Below the pieces are notes generated by a model. It was not told the origin of the DNA. It searched no databases and saw only the letters and a program-made list of their open reading frames with translations. 43,865 nucleotides of DNA from Streptomyces atriruber (GTDB lineage Bacteria > Actinomycetota > Actinomycetes > Streptomycetales > Streptomycetaceae), in contig NZ_LIPN01000047.1 in the NCBI RefSeq assembly GCF_001418325.1, positions 352 to 44,216 on the forward strand. The letters run 5' to 3'. Every line of letters begins with the position of its first letter. Within the stretch, counting starts at the first letter, position 1. The position numbers and the translations under genes are program-made. Below, in pieces: positions 18,490 through 29,769 of this stretch.

Positions 18490-18585
18490 CCAACCACTTG
18501 CACCAACCGCTTGTACCAACTGCTTGACACAAACCCCCGAGTGAGGTGAACTTGTACTCGGCGCTTGATACAAGCGAGCGCCGAG
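18490..18585 (+). promoter_or_regulatory. Promoter with nested GntR-type operators and 13-bp repeats
   Basis: Three 13-bp repeats, CCAACCACTTGCA and variants, start at 18490, 18503 and 18516. A promoter TTGACA (18524-18529), 17 bp, TGAACT (18547-18552) follows. At and after its -10 lie arms CTTGTA (18551-18556) and TACAAG (18569-18574) spaced 12 bp, and, overlapping them, perfect 9-bp arms CTCGGCGCT (18557-18565) and AGCGCCGAG (18577-18585). A weaker copy of the CTTGTA site sits at 18510-18533. The regulator is probably the GntR protein encoded at 19440. Confidence 0.65.
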
Positions 18586-18633
18586 CACAGGTCCGGGCCC
18601 GACCACCCGGCCCGCTCACTCGGGGGTTCACGC

Positions 18634-19443
18634 ATGCACGACACCGGCACGGACACCAGCACACGCACTCGCGCCCACACCCACATCGCCCCACCACTCC
18701 CACCCGTCATCCCCCCAGAGACAGCCGCGCGCGCCCGCGTCGATCTCTACGCCCGCTGGTCCGGCCTGGCCGCCGGTGCCGCCGCGGCCTGGGCGGTGGC
18801 CTCCAGGGACGACGGCCTGGGCATCGGGATCCTGTACGCCATCCCGGCGTTCGGCCTCTGCGCCGTCGCCGGAGTCCTGCTCGGGGACGCCCTCACACCC
18901 CCGCCGCACGGCCCGGTGCGCAGCGCAGGCCTCACCCCGCGCCGGGCCCGGGACTATGTGCCGCCCCGCACCACCCGCCTGCTCGCCGCGCAGGCGCTCG
19001 CGCTGATCACCCTCCTCGTCGCGGCGGCCGCCATGGCCGCCCCGGACGACCAGGGCCATGCCGGGCGCTCCCTCTCCGCCATCTGCCAGGGCATGACCGA
19101 GACGGTCGGCCCCTGGCCCGGCCTCTTCTACGGCGCACCGGTCCTGGCCTCGCTCGCCATCGGCACGGCCGCGTGCGCATGGTCCCTGCGCCGCATCGCC
19201 CGCCGCCCCTCGGAAGAGCAGCCACGCCGAGACCGGGCACTGGCGATCACCGCCGCGTGGGGCCTGCTGATCTCCGCTCCCCTGCTGGGGACCACGACGT
19301 TCGCCACCGGCGCCCTGCTCGGCCTCGACTGCATGGGCGCGTCCGGGGCGGCCTGGTTCCTGATCCCCGTGGCCCTCTCCGCGGCGTCCACCATGACGTG
19401 GTCCCTGACCACGATCGTCTCCCCCCGGGCAGGCCACCGATGA
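18634..19443 (+). CDS. Hypothetical membrane protein, partner of a GntR regulator
   Basis: A 269-residue protein with a hydrophilic, Thr/His-rich N-terminus and about six hydrophobic segments (first about residues 47-60, last about 240-260). I do not recognise a family with confidence. Its position directly before, and in ATGA overlap with, a short YtrA-type regulator is the standard layout of actinobacterial membrane proteins controlled by that regulator. Such genes are often linked to cell-envelope stress, which is inference. The ATG at 18634 has a GGGGG ribosome site; an upstream ATG at 18565 would lie inside the operator. Confidence 0.7.
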   Translation: MHDTGTDTSTRTRAHTHIAPPLPPVIPPETAARARVDLYARWSGLAAGAAAAWAVASRDDGLGIGILYAIPAFGLCAVAGVLLGDALTPPPHGPVRSAGLTPRRARDYVPPRTTRLLAAQALALITLLVAAAAMAAPDDQGHAGRSLSAICQGMTETVGPWPGLFYGAPVLASLAIGTAACAWSLRRIARRPSEEQPRRDRALAITAAWGLLISAPLLGTTTFATGALLGLDCMGASGAAWFLIPVALSAASTMTWSLTTIVSPRAGHR

Positions 19444-19832
19444 CGGGCCCGGCCAGAGGCCCTGCCGTCCGGGTCGACACGACGAGCCCCGTCCCGCCCT
19501 ACGAACAGATCCGGGCCCAGCTCGCCGCCCTCATCACCACGGGCCGCCTCCCCGAGGGCGAACGCCTCCCACCCGTCCGCCAGCTCGCCGCCGACCTGGG
19601 CCTGGCAGCAGGCACCGTGGCCCGCGCCTACCGCGAACTGGAATCGGCCTCCCTGATCCACACCCGCCGAGGCGCAGGAACGAGGGTGGCTCCGCTCCCG
19701 GCGGGCACCTCCCTCCCCGACCCGGCACAACTCGCGGCGCTGGCTCTGCAGTTCACCACGGCGGCCCGAGCCCTGGGAGCGGACGAGGCGGAGGCGCTGC
19801 GGGCGGTACGGGAGGCTTGGGACGCCCCCTGA
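19440..19832 (+). CDS. GntR-family transcriptional regulator, YtrA subfamily
   Basis: A 130-residue protein: an N-terminal winged helix (PPYEQIRAQL at 19-28; PPVRQLAADLGLAAGTVARAYREL at 44-67 holds the recognition helix) and a short C-terminal dimer helix pair of about 45 residues instead of a ligand domain. That size is the mark of the YtrA branch, which represses its own operon and neighbouring transporter or membrane genes. The start overlaps the previous stop (ATGA), so it is translated from the same message. The palindromic operator at 18551-18585 is its likely target. Confidence 0.88.
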   Translation: MTGPARGPAVRVDTTSPVPPYEQIRAQLAALITTGRLPEGERLPPVRQLAADLGLAAGTVARAYRELESASLIHTRRGAGTRVAPLPAGTSLPDPAQLAALALQFTTAARALGADEAEALRAVREAWDAP

Positions 19833-19956
19833 CCTCGCCGAACGCGCCCCCGCAGGGGCAAGCCCCCGACACTCGTTCACACGTGCGTGGACACCTTTGC
19901 GGGTTTCCCCCCGATACGCTGGACAACCCGGTGAGACTCCACCCACGGGAGCACTG

Positions 19957-20565
19957 ATGAGCGCCGAACCCGAGGCTTCCGGGCCCACGTGGCCGGTCCC
20001 GCCCAAGGGTGGCTGGACCGCCGACGACCTGGACCGGCTTCCGAATCTGCCTCCGCACACGGAGCTGATCGACGGGAGCCTCGTCTTCGTGAGTCCGCAG
20101 ACCAACCTTCATTCGCGGGCGGTCAGCTTCTTCGAGCGGCGCCTCGAAGATTCCGCCCCAGCGGGACTCGAAGTCCTACGCGAATTCACCATCGACATCG
20201 ACCAGCGGAACAGGCCCGAGCCCGACGTCGTCGTCGTACCCTCCGAAGAGATCCTGGACCCCGGACAGACCCGTGTCCCCGCCGACACAGTGCTGCTGGC
20301 CATCGAAGTCGTCTCCCCCGGCTCCGAGGCGCGCGACCGGGAGGCCAAGCCGCTCAAGTACGCCAAGGCAGGCATCCGTCACTACTGGCGCGTGGAGAAC
20401 GACAAGGGCCGCCCGGTGGTCCATGTCTTCGAACTCGAACCCGCGACGCGCACCTACACACCGACCGGCATCTTCCACGACGATCTCAAGGTGAGCGTCC
20501 CCTTCACCATCGAGCTCGACCTCACCGCCATCACCGCCAGGCGGTCGCTGCCCGAGACTCCGTAG
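19957..20565 (+). CDS. Uma2-family (DUF820) putative restriction-endonuclease-fold protein
   Basis: A 202-residue protein with the Uma2 pattern: ELIDG (Glu37), a PD-(D/E)xK-like Asp90 in PEPDVVVV, Glu117 in AIEVVSP, and a downstream Lys/Tyr-rich helix, KPLKYAKAGIRHYW. The fold is that of PD-(D/E)xK nucleases, but no member with a firmly known role comes to mind. It is a single gene and no partner methylase is present, so it does not look like a restriction system. The ATG at 19957 has GGGAG ahead of it. Streptomycete genomes often carry many copies. Confidence 0.85.
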   Translation: MSAEPEASGPTWPVPPKGGWTADDLDRLPNLPPHTELIDGSLVFVSPQTNLHSRAVSFFERRLEDSAPAGLEVLREFTIDIDQRNRPEPDVVVVPSEEILDPGQTRVPADTVLLAIEVVSPGSEARDREAKPLKYAKAGIRHYWRVENDKGRPVVHVFELEPATRTYTPTGIFHDDLKVSVPFTIELDLTAITARRSLPETP

Positions 20566-20575
20566 ACAGGCTGTT

Positions 20576-20606
20576 CTGGTCGGCTCCGATCACCGGAGCC
20601 GACCAG
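20576..20606. terminator. Bidirectional hairpin terminator between the Uma2 and RecQ genes
   Basis: Perfect 12-bp arms CTGGTCGGCTCC (20576-20587) and its complement (20595-20606) flank a 7-base loop. It lies between the convergent stops at 20565 and 20623, so it can serve both. No U-tract. Confidence 0.8.
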
Positions 20607-20622
20607 GTGAACGTCGTCCGAT

Positions 20623-22674
20623 CTACCAGTCCGGCTCCTCGTCCCCCCAGTCCGGCTCCACCTCATCGCTCATCAGTCGTCCAGCCCCGCCAGGCGCCGC
20701 CTCAGGGGCCCCACCAGAGGGCCCTTCCGACGGCTCGCCCGAAGCACCGCCCCCGGCGGGCGCGCCGCCCAGGAACTCCGCGACGACGCCCACCACGCCC
20801 TCGCCGTACGTCGCACGCTTCTTCTCGCCCACTCCGCTGATGCCCGACAGGTCCGACACGGACGTGGGTCGCAGGGTCGCGATCTCGCGGAGGGTGGCGT
20901 CGTGGAAGATCACATATGCCGGGACGCCCTGCTCCTTCGCCGAGGCCGCGCGCCAGGCGCGCAGTGCCTCGAAGAGCGGGACCGCTTCCTGGGGCAGCTC
21001 GGCGACCGCCGCCGCCGACTTCGCCTTGCGCTCGCCCTTGGACGCCCGCGCCGCCGGTGCCCGCTTCGGCTCCTTGCGCAGCCGCACCTCGCGCTCCCGG
21101 CCCAGGACGGAGCCGCTCGTCTCGGTGAGCACCAACGTGCCGTACTCCCCCTCGACCGCGATCAGGCCCTGCGCCAGCAGCTGACGCACGACGCCCCGCC
21201 ATTCGGCCTCCGCGAGCTCCTCTCCGATGCCGAAGACCGAGAGCTGGTCGTGGTCGAACTGGATGACCTTCGCGGTCTTCTTGCCCAGGAGGATGTCGAT
21301 GATCTGGCCCGCGCCGAACTTCTGACCGCGCTCGCGCTGCAGGCGCACGACCGTGGAGAGCACCTTCTGCGCCGCCACCGTGCCGTCCCAGGTCTCGGGC
21401 GGGGTCAGGCAGGTGTCACAGTTTCCGCAGGACTGCGCGCCCGCCTCCTGGCCGAAGTAGGTCAGGAGCTGCGCGCGGCGGCACTGAGCCGTCTCGCAGA
21501 GCGCCAGCATCGAGTCCAGATGGGAGGAGGCGCGGCGGCGGAACGCCTCGTCGCCCTCGCCGCCCTGGATCAGCTTCCGCTGCTGCACTACGTCCTGGAG
21601 GCCATAGGCCATCCAGGCAGTCGAGGGCAGACCGTCGCGGCCCGCGCGGCCCGTCTCCTGGTAGTACCCCTCGACCGACTTGGGCAGGTCGAGGTGGGCG
21701 ACGAAGCGGACGTCCGGCTTGTCGATGCCCATGCCGAAGGCGATCGTGGCGCAGACGACGAGGCCGTCCTCCCGCAGGAAGCGGGACTGGTGCGCCGCGC
21801 GCATGCCGCCGTCCAGACCCGCGTGGTACGGGACGGCCTCGATGCCGTTCTTGCAGAGGAACTCGGCGGTCTTCTCGACCGAATTGCGCGACAGGCAGTA
21901 GACGATCCCGGCGTCGCCCGCGTGCTCTTCCTTCAGGAAGGCGAGGAGCTGCTTCTTCGGCTCGGCCTTCGGCACGATGCGGTACTGGATGTTGGGCCGG
22001 TCGAAGCTCGCCACGAAGTGCTTGGCGTCGGGCATGCCGAGCCGCTGCGTGATCTCCCGGTGCGTGGCGTCGGTGGCCGTGGCGGTCAGGGCGATCCGCG
22101 GCACGTCCGGCCAGCGCTCCCCGAGGAGCGAGAGCGCGAGATAGTCGGGACGGAAGTCGTGGCCCCACTGGGCGACGCAGTGCGCCTCGTCGATGGCGAA
22201 GACGGAGATCTTGGCCCGCCCGAGAAGCTCCAGGGTCGTGTCCAGACGCAGCCGCTCCGGCGCCAGATAGAGCACGTCGAGCTCGCCCGCGAGGAACTCC
22301 GCCTCCATCACGCGCCGCTCGTCGAAGTCCTGCGTGGAGTTGATGAACCCGGCGCGCACGCCGAGCGCCCGCAGCGCGTCCACCTGGTCCTGCATCAGCG
22401 CGATGAGCGGGGAGATCACGACGCCGGTGCCCGGCCTGACCAGGGCCGGGATCTGATAGCAGAGGGACTTGCCGCCGCCGGTCGGCATCAGGACGACGGC
22501 GTCCCCGCCGCCGATCACGTGCTCGATGATCGGTTCCTGCTCGCCGCGGAAGGCGTCGTACCCGAAGACGCGGTGGAGCGTGCGCAGGGCGTCGCTCTCC
22601 GTCACGGTGCCGGTTGCCGCGCCCGGCGCCGGTACCGACGCCGTCACCTCGCTCATGCCCTTGGTCCCATCCAT
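20623..22674 (-). CDS. recQ: ATP-dependent DNA helicase RecQ
   Basis: A 683-residue superfamily 2, 3'-5' DNA helicase used in recombination and fork repair. Walker A MPTGGGKS (about 63-70) and the DEAH box (162-165) open the helicase core. The zinc-binding Cys cluster CETAQC...CGNCDTC follows, then the RQC winged helix and a C-terminal HRDC-like domain (about [15 protein letters not shown] onward). The last 45 residues are a Gly/Pro/Glu-rich acidic tail ending in DWGDEEPDW. Several starts are possible. I prefer the ATG at 22674 with GGGGGA upstream; ATG 22656 and GTG 22740 are alternatives. The nuo operon ends 147 bp upstream with a strong terminator between, so recQ has its own transcript. 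Confidence 0.93.
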   Translation of the reverse strand: MDGTKGMSEVTASVPAPGAATGTVTESDALRTLHRVFGYDAFRGEQEPIIEHVIGGGDAVVLMPTGGGKSLCYQIPALVRPGTGVVISPLIALMQDQVDALRALGVRAGFINSTQDFDERRVMEAEFLAGELDVLYLAPERLRLDTTLELLGRAKISVFAIDEAHCVAQWGHDFRPDYLALSLLGERWPDVPRIALTATATDATHREITQRLGMPDAKHFVASFDRPNIQYRIVPKAEPKKQLLAFLKEEHAGDAGIVYCLSRNSVEKTAEFLCKNGIEAVPYHAGLDGGMRAAHQSRFLREDGLVVCATIAFGMGIDKPDVRFVAHLDLPKSVEGYYQETGRAGRDGLPSTAWMAYGLQDVVQQRKLIQGGEGDEAFRRRASSHLDSMLALCETAQCRRAQLLTYFGQEAGAQSCGNCDTCLTPPETWDGTVAAQKVLSTVVRLQRERGQKFGAGQIIDILLGKKTAKVIQFDHDQLSVFGIGEELAEAEWRGVVRQLLAQGLIAVEGEYGTLVLTETSGSVLGREREVRLRKEPKRAPAARASKGERKAKSAAAVAELPQEAVPLFEALRAWRAASAKEQGVPAYVIFHDATLREIATLRPTSVSDLSGISGVGEKKRATYGEGVVGVVAEFLGGAPAGGGASGEPSEGPSGGAPEAAPGGAGRLMSDEVEPDWGDEEPDW

Positions 22675-22749
22675 CGCCCTGTCCCCCGCCGTACGTCCTG
22701 CCTCGACCACTGCCTCCACGATAGGGCTCCCCACCGACACCCCGGACAG

Positions 22750-22758
22750 TTATCCACA
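22750..22758 (+). promoter_or_regulatory. Perfect TTATCCACA DnaA-box sequence
   Basis: TTATCCACA at 22750-22758 matches the classical DnaA 9-mer. It lies in the recQ/nuoN gap next to the nuo terminator. A single box away from oriC may be chance or a DnaA-titration or regulatory site; see the related site at 24437. Confidence 0.5.
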
Positions 22759-22762
22759 GGCC

Positions 22763-22797
22763 GCCGCCCGGCACCCCTTCTCGGGATGCCGGGCGGC
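22763..22797 (-). terminator. Terminator of the nuo operon
   Basis: Perfect 11-bp arms GCCGCCCGGCA (22763-22773) and TGCCGGGCGGC (22787-22797) surround a 13-base loop that can pair further. It lies 24 bp after the nuoN stop and ahead of recQ, marking the end of the 14-gene transcript. Confidence 0.85.
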
Positions 22798-22820
22798 AAC
22801 GCATGTTCGAAACGATCGGG

Positions 22821-24470
22821 CTACCGGACGAAGACCCCCGCCTGGTTCGCCAGATCCAGGAAGTACTGCGGGGCCACACCCAGCACCAGCGTCACCGCGA
22901 CGCCCATGCCGATCGCCGTCATCGTCAGCGGCGAAGGCACGGCGACCGTGGGGCCGTCCGCCTTCGGCTCGCTGAAGAACATCAGGACGATCACGCGGAT
23001 GTAGAAGAACGCGGCGATCGCCGACGACAGCACACCGACCACGACCAGCGGTCCCGCGCCGCCCTCCGCCGCGGCCTTGAAGACCGCGAACTTCCCGGCG
23101 AACCCGGAGGTCAGCGGAATGCCCGCGAAGGCGAGGAGGAAGACCGCGAAGACCGCGGCCACCAGCGGAGACCTGCGCCCGAGCCCCGCCCACTTGGACA
23201 GGTGCGTGGCCTCGCCCCCGGCGTCCCGCACCAGCGTGACGACGGCGAAGGCGCCGATGGTCACGAAGGAGTAGGCCGCCAGGTAGAAGAGGACGGAGGA
23301 GACGCCGTCCGGGGTGGTGGCGATGACACCGGCGAGGATGAAGCCCGCGTGCGCGATGGACGAGTACGCGAGGAGGCGCTTGATGTCGGTCTGGGTGATC
23401 GCGATGATCGCGCCGCCCAGCATCGTGATGACCGCGACGCCCCACATGACCGGCCGCCAGTCCCAGCGCAGACCGGGAAGCACCACGTAGAGGAGCCGGA
23501 GGAGCGCACCGAACGCGGCCACCTTCGTCGCCGCCGCCATGAAGCCGGTGACCGGCGTCGGGGCGCCCTGGTACACGTCCGGGGTCCACATGTGGAACGG
23601 CACCGCGCCCACCTTGAAGAGCAGCCCCATCACCACCATCGCGACGCCGATCAGGAGCAGCGCGTCGTTGCCCATGGTGTCGGCGAGCGCCGGGTCCACG
23701 GTCTTGACGTTGCCCTCGACGACGTCCGCGATCGTCGCGTACGACACGGAACCGGCGTAGCCGTAGAGGAGCGCGATGCCGAAGAGCGTGAAGGCCGAGG
23801 CGAACGCGCCGAGCAGGAAGTACTTGACGGCGGATTCCTGCGACATGAGGCGCTTGCGCCGGGCCAGCGCGCACAGCAGGTACAACGGCAGGGAGAAGAC
23901 TTCCAGCGCGATGAAGAGCGTCAGGAGGTCGTTGGCCGCGGGGAAGACGAGCATGCCGCCGATGGCGAAGAGCGCCAGCGGGAACACCTCGGTGGTGGCG
24001 AACCCGGCCTTGGTGGCGGCCTGTTCGCCCTCACTGCCCGGTACGGCTCCGGCCTGCGCCACGAACGAGTCGACGCGGTTGCCGTGCGCCGCCGGGTCGA
24101 GGCGCCGCTCCGCGAAGGTGAAGATCACGAAGATGCCGGTGAGCAGGATCGTGCCCTGCAGGAAGAGCGCGGGTCCGTCGACCGCGATGGCGCCCATCGC
24201 GGCGATCTGCGCCTTGGTGGTGCCGAAGCCGCGGGCCGCGAGCCCGACCACCGCGGCGAAGGCGGCGGCCAGGGAGACCACGGAGAGGAACAGTTGGGCG
24301 TAGTAACGGGTCTTGCGCGGGACGAAGGCTTCGATGAGCACTCCGATGACGGCCGCGCCGATGACGATCAACATCGGCGAGAGCTGCCCATACTCGATAT
24401 TGGGCGCGTCGATCTTGTCGATCGGGTCGGCCGCAGTTGTCCACAGGCTGTGGACGGCTGATGCGCTCAC
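22821..24470 (-). CDS. nuoN: NADH-quinone oxidoreductase subunit N
   Basis: A 549-residue membrane subunit, one of the three antiporter-like proton channels of complex I. The channel residues are present: Glu190 in FIALEVFSLPLY, Lys286 in LLFKVGAVPFH and Lys316 in AAATKVAAF. It is longer than the E. coli form (about 485) because of an inserted loop near residues 125-160. Last gene of the operon. It starts at GTG 24470 inside the nuoM stop (GTGA overlap) and so is translationally coupled. The early codons contain the paired DnaA-box-like palindrome. Confidence 0.97.
   Translation of the reverse strand: MSASAVHSLWTTAADPIDKIDAPNIEYGQLSPMLIVIGAAVIGVLIEAFVPRKTRYYAQLFLSVVSLAAAFAAVVGLAARGFGTTKAQIAAMGAIAVDGPALFLQGTILLTGIFVIFTFAERRLDPAAHGNRVDSFVAQAGAVPGSEGEQAATKAGFATTEVFPLALFAIGGMLVFPAANDLLTLFIALEVFSLPLYLLCALARRKRLMSQESAVKYFLLGAFASAFTLFGIALLYGYAGSVSYATIADVVEGNVKTVDPALADTMGNDALLLIGVAMVVMGLLFKVGAVPFHMWTPDVYQGAPTPVTGFMAAATKVAAFGALLRLLYVVLPGLRWDWRPVMWGVAVITMLGGAIIAITQTDIKRLLAYSSIAHAGFILAGVIATTPDGVSSVLFYLAAYSFVTIGAFAVVTLVRDAGGEATHLSKWAGLGRRSPLVAAVFAVFLLAFAGIPLTSGFAGKFAVFKAAAEGGAGPLVVVGVLSSAIAAFFYIRVIVLMFFSEPKADGPTVAVPSPLTMTAIGMGVAVTLVLGVAPQYFLDLANQAGVFVR
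24437..24455. promoter_or_regulatory. DnaA-box-like palindrome within the nuoN 5' end
   Basis: TTGTCCACA (24437-24445), the Streptomyces DnaA-box form, is followed by an inverted near-copy (TGTGGAC, 24449-24455), giving arms GTCCACA and TGTGGAC around GGC. It is inside the first 12 codons of nuoN, so it may be coincidental codon choice. Confidence 0.35.
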
Positions 24471-26038
24471 TTGGCCGCCTCCACATCGGGCTGGGGGTCC
24501 TTCTTCTGCACGTCGGACATCGTGTGCTCGACCGCCGGGTTCACCAGATCGGTGAGCGGCTTCGGGTAGACGCCGAGACCGATCAGGAGGGCGATCAGCG
24601 GAGCGACGACGACCAGTTCACGCACCCGCAGGTCGGGCATGGCCGAGACCTCCGCCTTCACGGGGCCGGTCATCGTCCGCTGGTAGAGGACGAGCGTGTA
24701 CAGCGCGGCGAGCACGATGCCGACGGTCGCGATGATCCCGACCACCGGATAGCGGGCGAACGCGCCGACCAGGACCAGGAATTCGCTCACGAACGGTGCG
24801 AGCCCGGGAAGCGACAGCGTGGCCAGGCCGCCGATCAGGAAGGTACCGGCGAGCACCGGTGCGACCTTCTGCACTCCTCCGTAGTCGGCGATGAGCCGCG
24901 AGCCGCGCCGCGAGATCAGGAAGCCGGCCACCAGCATCAGCGCGGCGGTCGAGATGCCGTGGTTGACCATGTAGAGCGTCGCGCCGGACTGGCCCTGCGA
25001 GGTCATCGCGAAGATGCCGAGCACGATGAAGCCGAAGTGCGAGATCGACGCGTACGCCACCAGGCGCTTGATGTCGCGCTGGCCGACCGCGAGCAGCGCG
25101 CCGTAGATGATGCTGATCAGGGCGAGCACGAGGATGACCGGCGTCGCCCAGTCGCTCGCCTCCGGGAAGAGCCCGAGGCAGAACCGCAGCATCGCGAACG
25201 TGCCGACCTTGTCCACGACGGCCGTGATCAGTACGGCGACCGGGGCGGTGGACTCCCCCATCGCGTTCGGCAGCCAGGTGTGCAGCGGCCACAGCGGCGC
25301 CTTCACCGCGAAGGCGAAGAAGAAGCCGAGGAAGAGCAGCCGCTCCGTGTTGGTCGCCATGTCGAGCGAGCCGTCCGCGCGCGCGGCGGAGATCTCCTGG
25401 AGGGAGAAGTTTCCCGCCACGACATAGAGCCCGATCACGGCGGCCAGCATGATGAGGCCGCCGACGAGGTTGTAGAGGAGGAACTTCACGGCCGCGTACG
25501 AGCGCTGTGCCGAGGCGTTCTCGTCCGTGCCCGCGTGGGCGCGGTCTCCGAAGCCGCCGATGAGGAAGTACATCGGGATGAGCATGGCTTCGAAGAAGAT
25601 GTAGAAGAGGAAGACGTCGGTGGCCTCGAAGGAGATGATCACCATCGCCTCGACGGCCAGGATCAGGGCGAAGAACCCCTGAGTCGGCCGCCACCGCGAG
25701 GATTTCGTCTCCAGGGGATCGGCGTCGTGCCAGCCCGCCAGGATGATGAAGGGGATCAACAGGGCGGTGAGCGCGAGGAGCGCGACGGCGATGCCGTCGA
25801 CCCCGAGCTCGTACCGCACCCCGAACTCCTTGATCCAGGCGTGCGATTCGGTCAGTTGATAGCGATCGCCGTCGGGGTCGAACCGTACGAGCACGGTCAC
25901 CGCGAGGCCGAGCGTGGCGAGCGAGACGAGCAGTGCGAGCCACTTGGCGGCGGTCCGCCGGGCGGCCGGAACGGCTGCCGTGGCGATCGCGCCGACCGCG
26001 GGCAGGACCGCCGTCGCTGTCAGGAGGGGAAAGGACAT
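24467..26038 (-). CDS. nuoM: NADH-quinone oxidoreductase subunit M
   Basis: A 523-residue antiporter-like proton-pumping subunit of complex I. Expected charged residues: Glu150 in IFFEAMLIPMYF, Lys246 in FAVKAPLWPLHTWLP and Lys277 in VVDKVGTF, with the same 31-residue spacing between lysines as in E. coli. The hydrophobic profile fits fourteen helices. It starts at ATG 26038, five bases after the nuoL stop, and its own stop overlaps the nuoN start. Confidence 0.97.
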   Translation of the reverse strand: MSFPLLTATAVLPAVGAIATAAVPAARRTAAKWLALLVSLATLGLAVTVLVRFDPDGDRYQLTESHAWIKEFGVRYELGVDGIAVALLALTALLIPFIILAGWHDADPLETKSSRWRPTQGFFALILAVEAMVIISFEATDVFLFYIFFEAMLIPMYFLIGGFGDRAHAGTDENASAQRSYAAVKFLLYNLVGGLIMLAAVIGLYVVAGNFSLQEISAARADGSLDMATNTERLLFLGFFFAFAVKAPLWPLHTWLPNAMGESTAPVAVLITAVVDKVGTFAMLRFCLGLFPEASDWATPVILVLALISIIYGALLAVGQRDIKRLVAYASISHFGFIVLGIFAMTSQGQSGATLYMVNHGISTAALMLVAGFLISRRGSRLIADYGGVQKVAPVLAGTFLIGGLATLSLPGLAPFVSEFLVLVGAFARYPVVGIIATVGIVLAALYTLVLYQRTMTGPVKAEVSAMPDLRVRELVVVAPLIALLIGLGVYPKPLTDLVNPAVEHTMSDVQKKDPQPDVEAAK

Positions 26039-26043
26039 CGGTA

Positions 26044-27963
<1,920 letters not shown>

Positions 27964-27977
27964 GATTCAGCGACCCC

Positions 27978-28277
27978 TCAGAGCTTCATCAGGCTGGCGT
28001 CGTCGACCGAGGCCGAGTGGCGGGAACGGAACAGCGACACGATGATCGCGAGTCCGACCACGACCTCCGCGGCGGCGACGACCATCGTGAAGAACGCGAT
28101 GATCTGGCCGTCGAGGTTGCCGTGCATCCGGGAGAAGGCCACGAACGCGAGGTTGCAGGCGTTGAGCATGAGCTCGATGCACATGAACACCACGATCGCG
28201 TTCCGCCTGATGAGCACGCCGGTCGCGCCGATCGTGAACAACAGCGCCGCGAGGTAGAGATAGTTGACGGGGTTCAC
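27978..28277 (-). CDS. nuoK: NADH-quinone oxidoreductase subunit K
   Basis: A 99-residue membrane subunit with three helices. Glu35 in [13 protein letters not shown] and Glu71 in [12 protein letters not shown] correspond to E. coli Glu36 and Glu72 of the proton path. It starts at GTG 28277 in a GTGA overlap with the nuoJ stop. Confidence 0.97.
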
Positions 28278-29113
28278 TTCGACGCCTCCTCGGTCCGCTC
28301 GATGTCGCTGCGCCGCAGGTCGGGCCGCTCCAGGCGATCGGTGGAGCGCTGCTCCAGCGCCCGCAGGTCGTCCAGCGCCTCGTTCGACACGTCGCGGATC
28401 TGGCCGCGCTCACGGAGCGTCTTGTTGACCGTGAGCTCCGACGGCGTGCCGTCGGGGAGCAGGCCCGCGATGTCCACGGCGTTGTGCCTGGCGTACACAC
28501 CCGGGGCGGGCAGCGGCGGCAGGTGCTTGCCCTCGCGCACGCGCGCCTCGGACAGCTCGCGCTGGGTCTTGGCGCGCTCCGTGCGCTCGCGGTGGGTGAG
28601 CACCATCGCGCCGACCGTCGCCGTGATGAGCAGGGCGCCGGTGATCTCGAAGGCGAAGACGTACTTCGTGAAGATGAGCCCCGCGAGGCCCTCCACGTTG
28701 CCGCCGGCGTTCGCCTTGCCGAGGCCGTTGAACTCCTTCACCGAGGCGTTGCCGATGCCCGCGAAGAGCAGCACCGCGAAGCCGAGCCCGCAGAGGAGGG
28801 CCAGCCAGCGCTGTCCCTTGATGGTCTCCGTCAGGGAGTCGGCCGCGGTGACGCCGACGAGCATGACCACGAAGAGGAAGAGCATCATGATCGCGCCGGT
28901 GTAGACGACGATCTGGACGATGCCCAGGAAGTACGCGCCGTTGGCCAGGTAGAACACCGCAAGGATGATCATGGTCCCGGCCAGGCAGAGCGCGCTGTGC
29001 ACGGCCTTCTTCATGAGGATGGTGCACAGGGCGCCGATCACCGCGACCGTGCCGAGCACCCAGAACTGGAAGGCCTCGCCGGTGGAGGTGGAGTAGGCGG
29101 CGAGCTGCGTCAT
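28274..29113 (-). CDS. nuoJ: NADH-quinone oxidoreductase subunit J
   Basis: A 279-residue subunit; the first 170 residues are the five-helix NuoJ core, including [15 protein letters not shown] with the pi-bulge helix region. The remaining roughly 105 residues are a charged cytoplasmic tail ([16 protein letters not shown] onward) absent from the E. coli protein (184 residues), a feature of actinobacterial NuoJ as far as I recall. The ATG at 29113 overlaps the nuoI stop by four bases. Confidence 0.96.
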
Positions 29114-29769
29114 CGGCCGACCACCTTCTCCGACGCGGGCTCGCCGTCCCCGAAGTCGGCGGCCGCCTCCTGGGGCGTCTCGCCCTTGGAGAGGGCGACC
29201 TGGGGGACGGTGCCCGGCGCGGCCTCGGTGACCAACCCCCGGTAGTAGTCCTGCTCGTCCGTGCCGGGGAAGATCGCGTGCGGCGAGTCGACCATGCCCT
29301 CTTCGAGACCGGCGAGCAGCTGCTCCTTGGTGTAGATGAGGTTCTCGCGGCTGCTGTCGGCCAGCTCGAACTGGTTCGTCATCGTCAACGCGCGCGTGGG
29401 GCACGCCTCGATGCACAGGCCGCAGAGGATGCAGCGGGCGTAGTTGATCTGGTAGACGCGGCCGTACCGCTCACCGGGCGAGTACCTCTCCTCGTCCGTG
29501 TTGTCCGCGCCCTCCACATAGATGGCGTCCGCGGGACAGGCCCAGGCGCAGAGCTCACAGCCGACGCACTTCTCCAGGCCGTCCGGATGGCGGTTCAGCT
29601 GGTGCCTGCCGTGGAAGCGGGGAGCAGTGGTCTTCTGCTGCTCCGGATACTGCTCGGTCAGCCGCTTCTTGAACATGGCCTTGAAGGTCACGCCGAAGCC
29701 CGCCACAGGGTTCTGGAACCCCTGCTTCGATTGGTTCGACTCGTGTGACTCCTGGTTCGACTCAGCCAT
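29110..29769 (-). CDS. nuoI: NADH-quinone oxidoreductase subunit I (two 4Fe-4S ferredoxin subunit)
   Basis: A 219-residue peripheral-arm subunit holding clusters N6a and N6b. Cys68-x2-Cys71-x2-Cys74-x3-Cys78 and Cys113-x2-Cys116-x2-Cys119-x3-Cys123 are both intact. The N-terminus is Ser/Asn/Gln/Glu-rich with an ESNQ repeat, and about 70 extra residues follow the clusters. I chose the ATG at 29769 (strong AAGGAGG site) over an upstream frame; it overlaps the nuoH stop by eight bases. Confidence 0.96.
   Translation of the reverse strand: MAESNQESHESNQSKQGFQNPVAGFGVTFKAMFKKRLTEQYPEQQKTTAPRFHGRHQLNRHPDGLEKCVGCELCAWACPADAIYVEGADNTDEERYSPGERYGRVYQINYARCILCGLCIEACPTRALTMTNQFELADSSRENLIYTKEQLLAGLEEGMVDSPHAIFPGTDEQDYYRGLVTEAAPGTVPQVALSKGETPQEAAADFGDGEPASEKVVGR

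Noticed and set aside
19957..20565. Uma2-type protein as part of a defence island
   Set aside because: It stands alone between a regulator module and recQ, with no methylase, partner or transfer signature; recQ here is a housekeeping copy.
22750..22758. Origin of replication
   Set aside because: Only isolated DnaA-box sequences are present and dnaA/dnaN are absent; streptomycete oriC has many clustered boxes.
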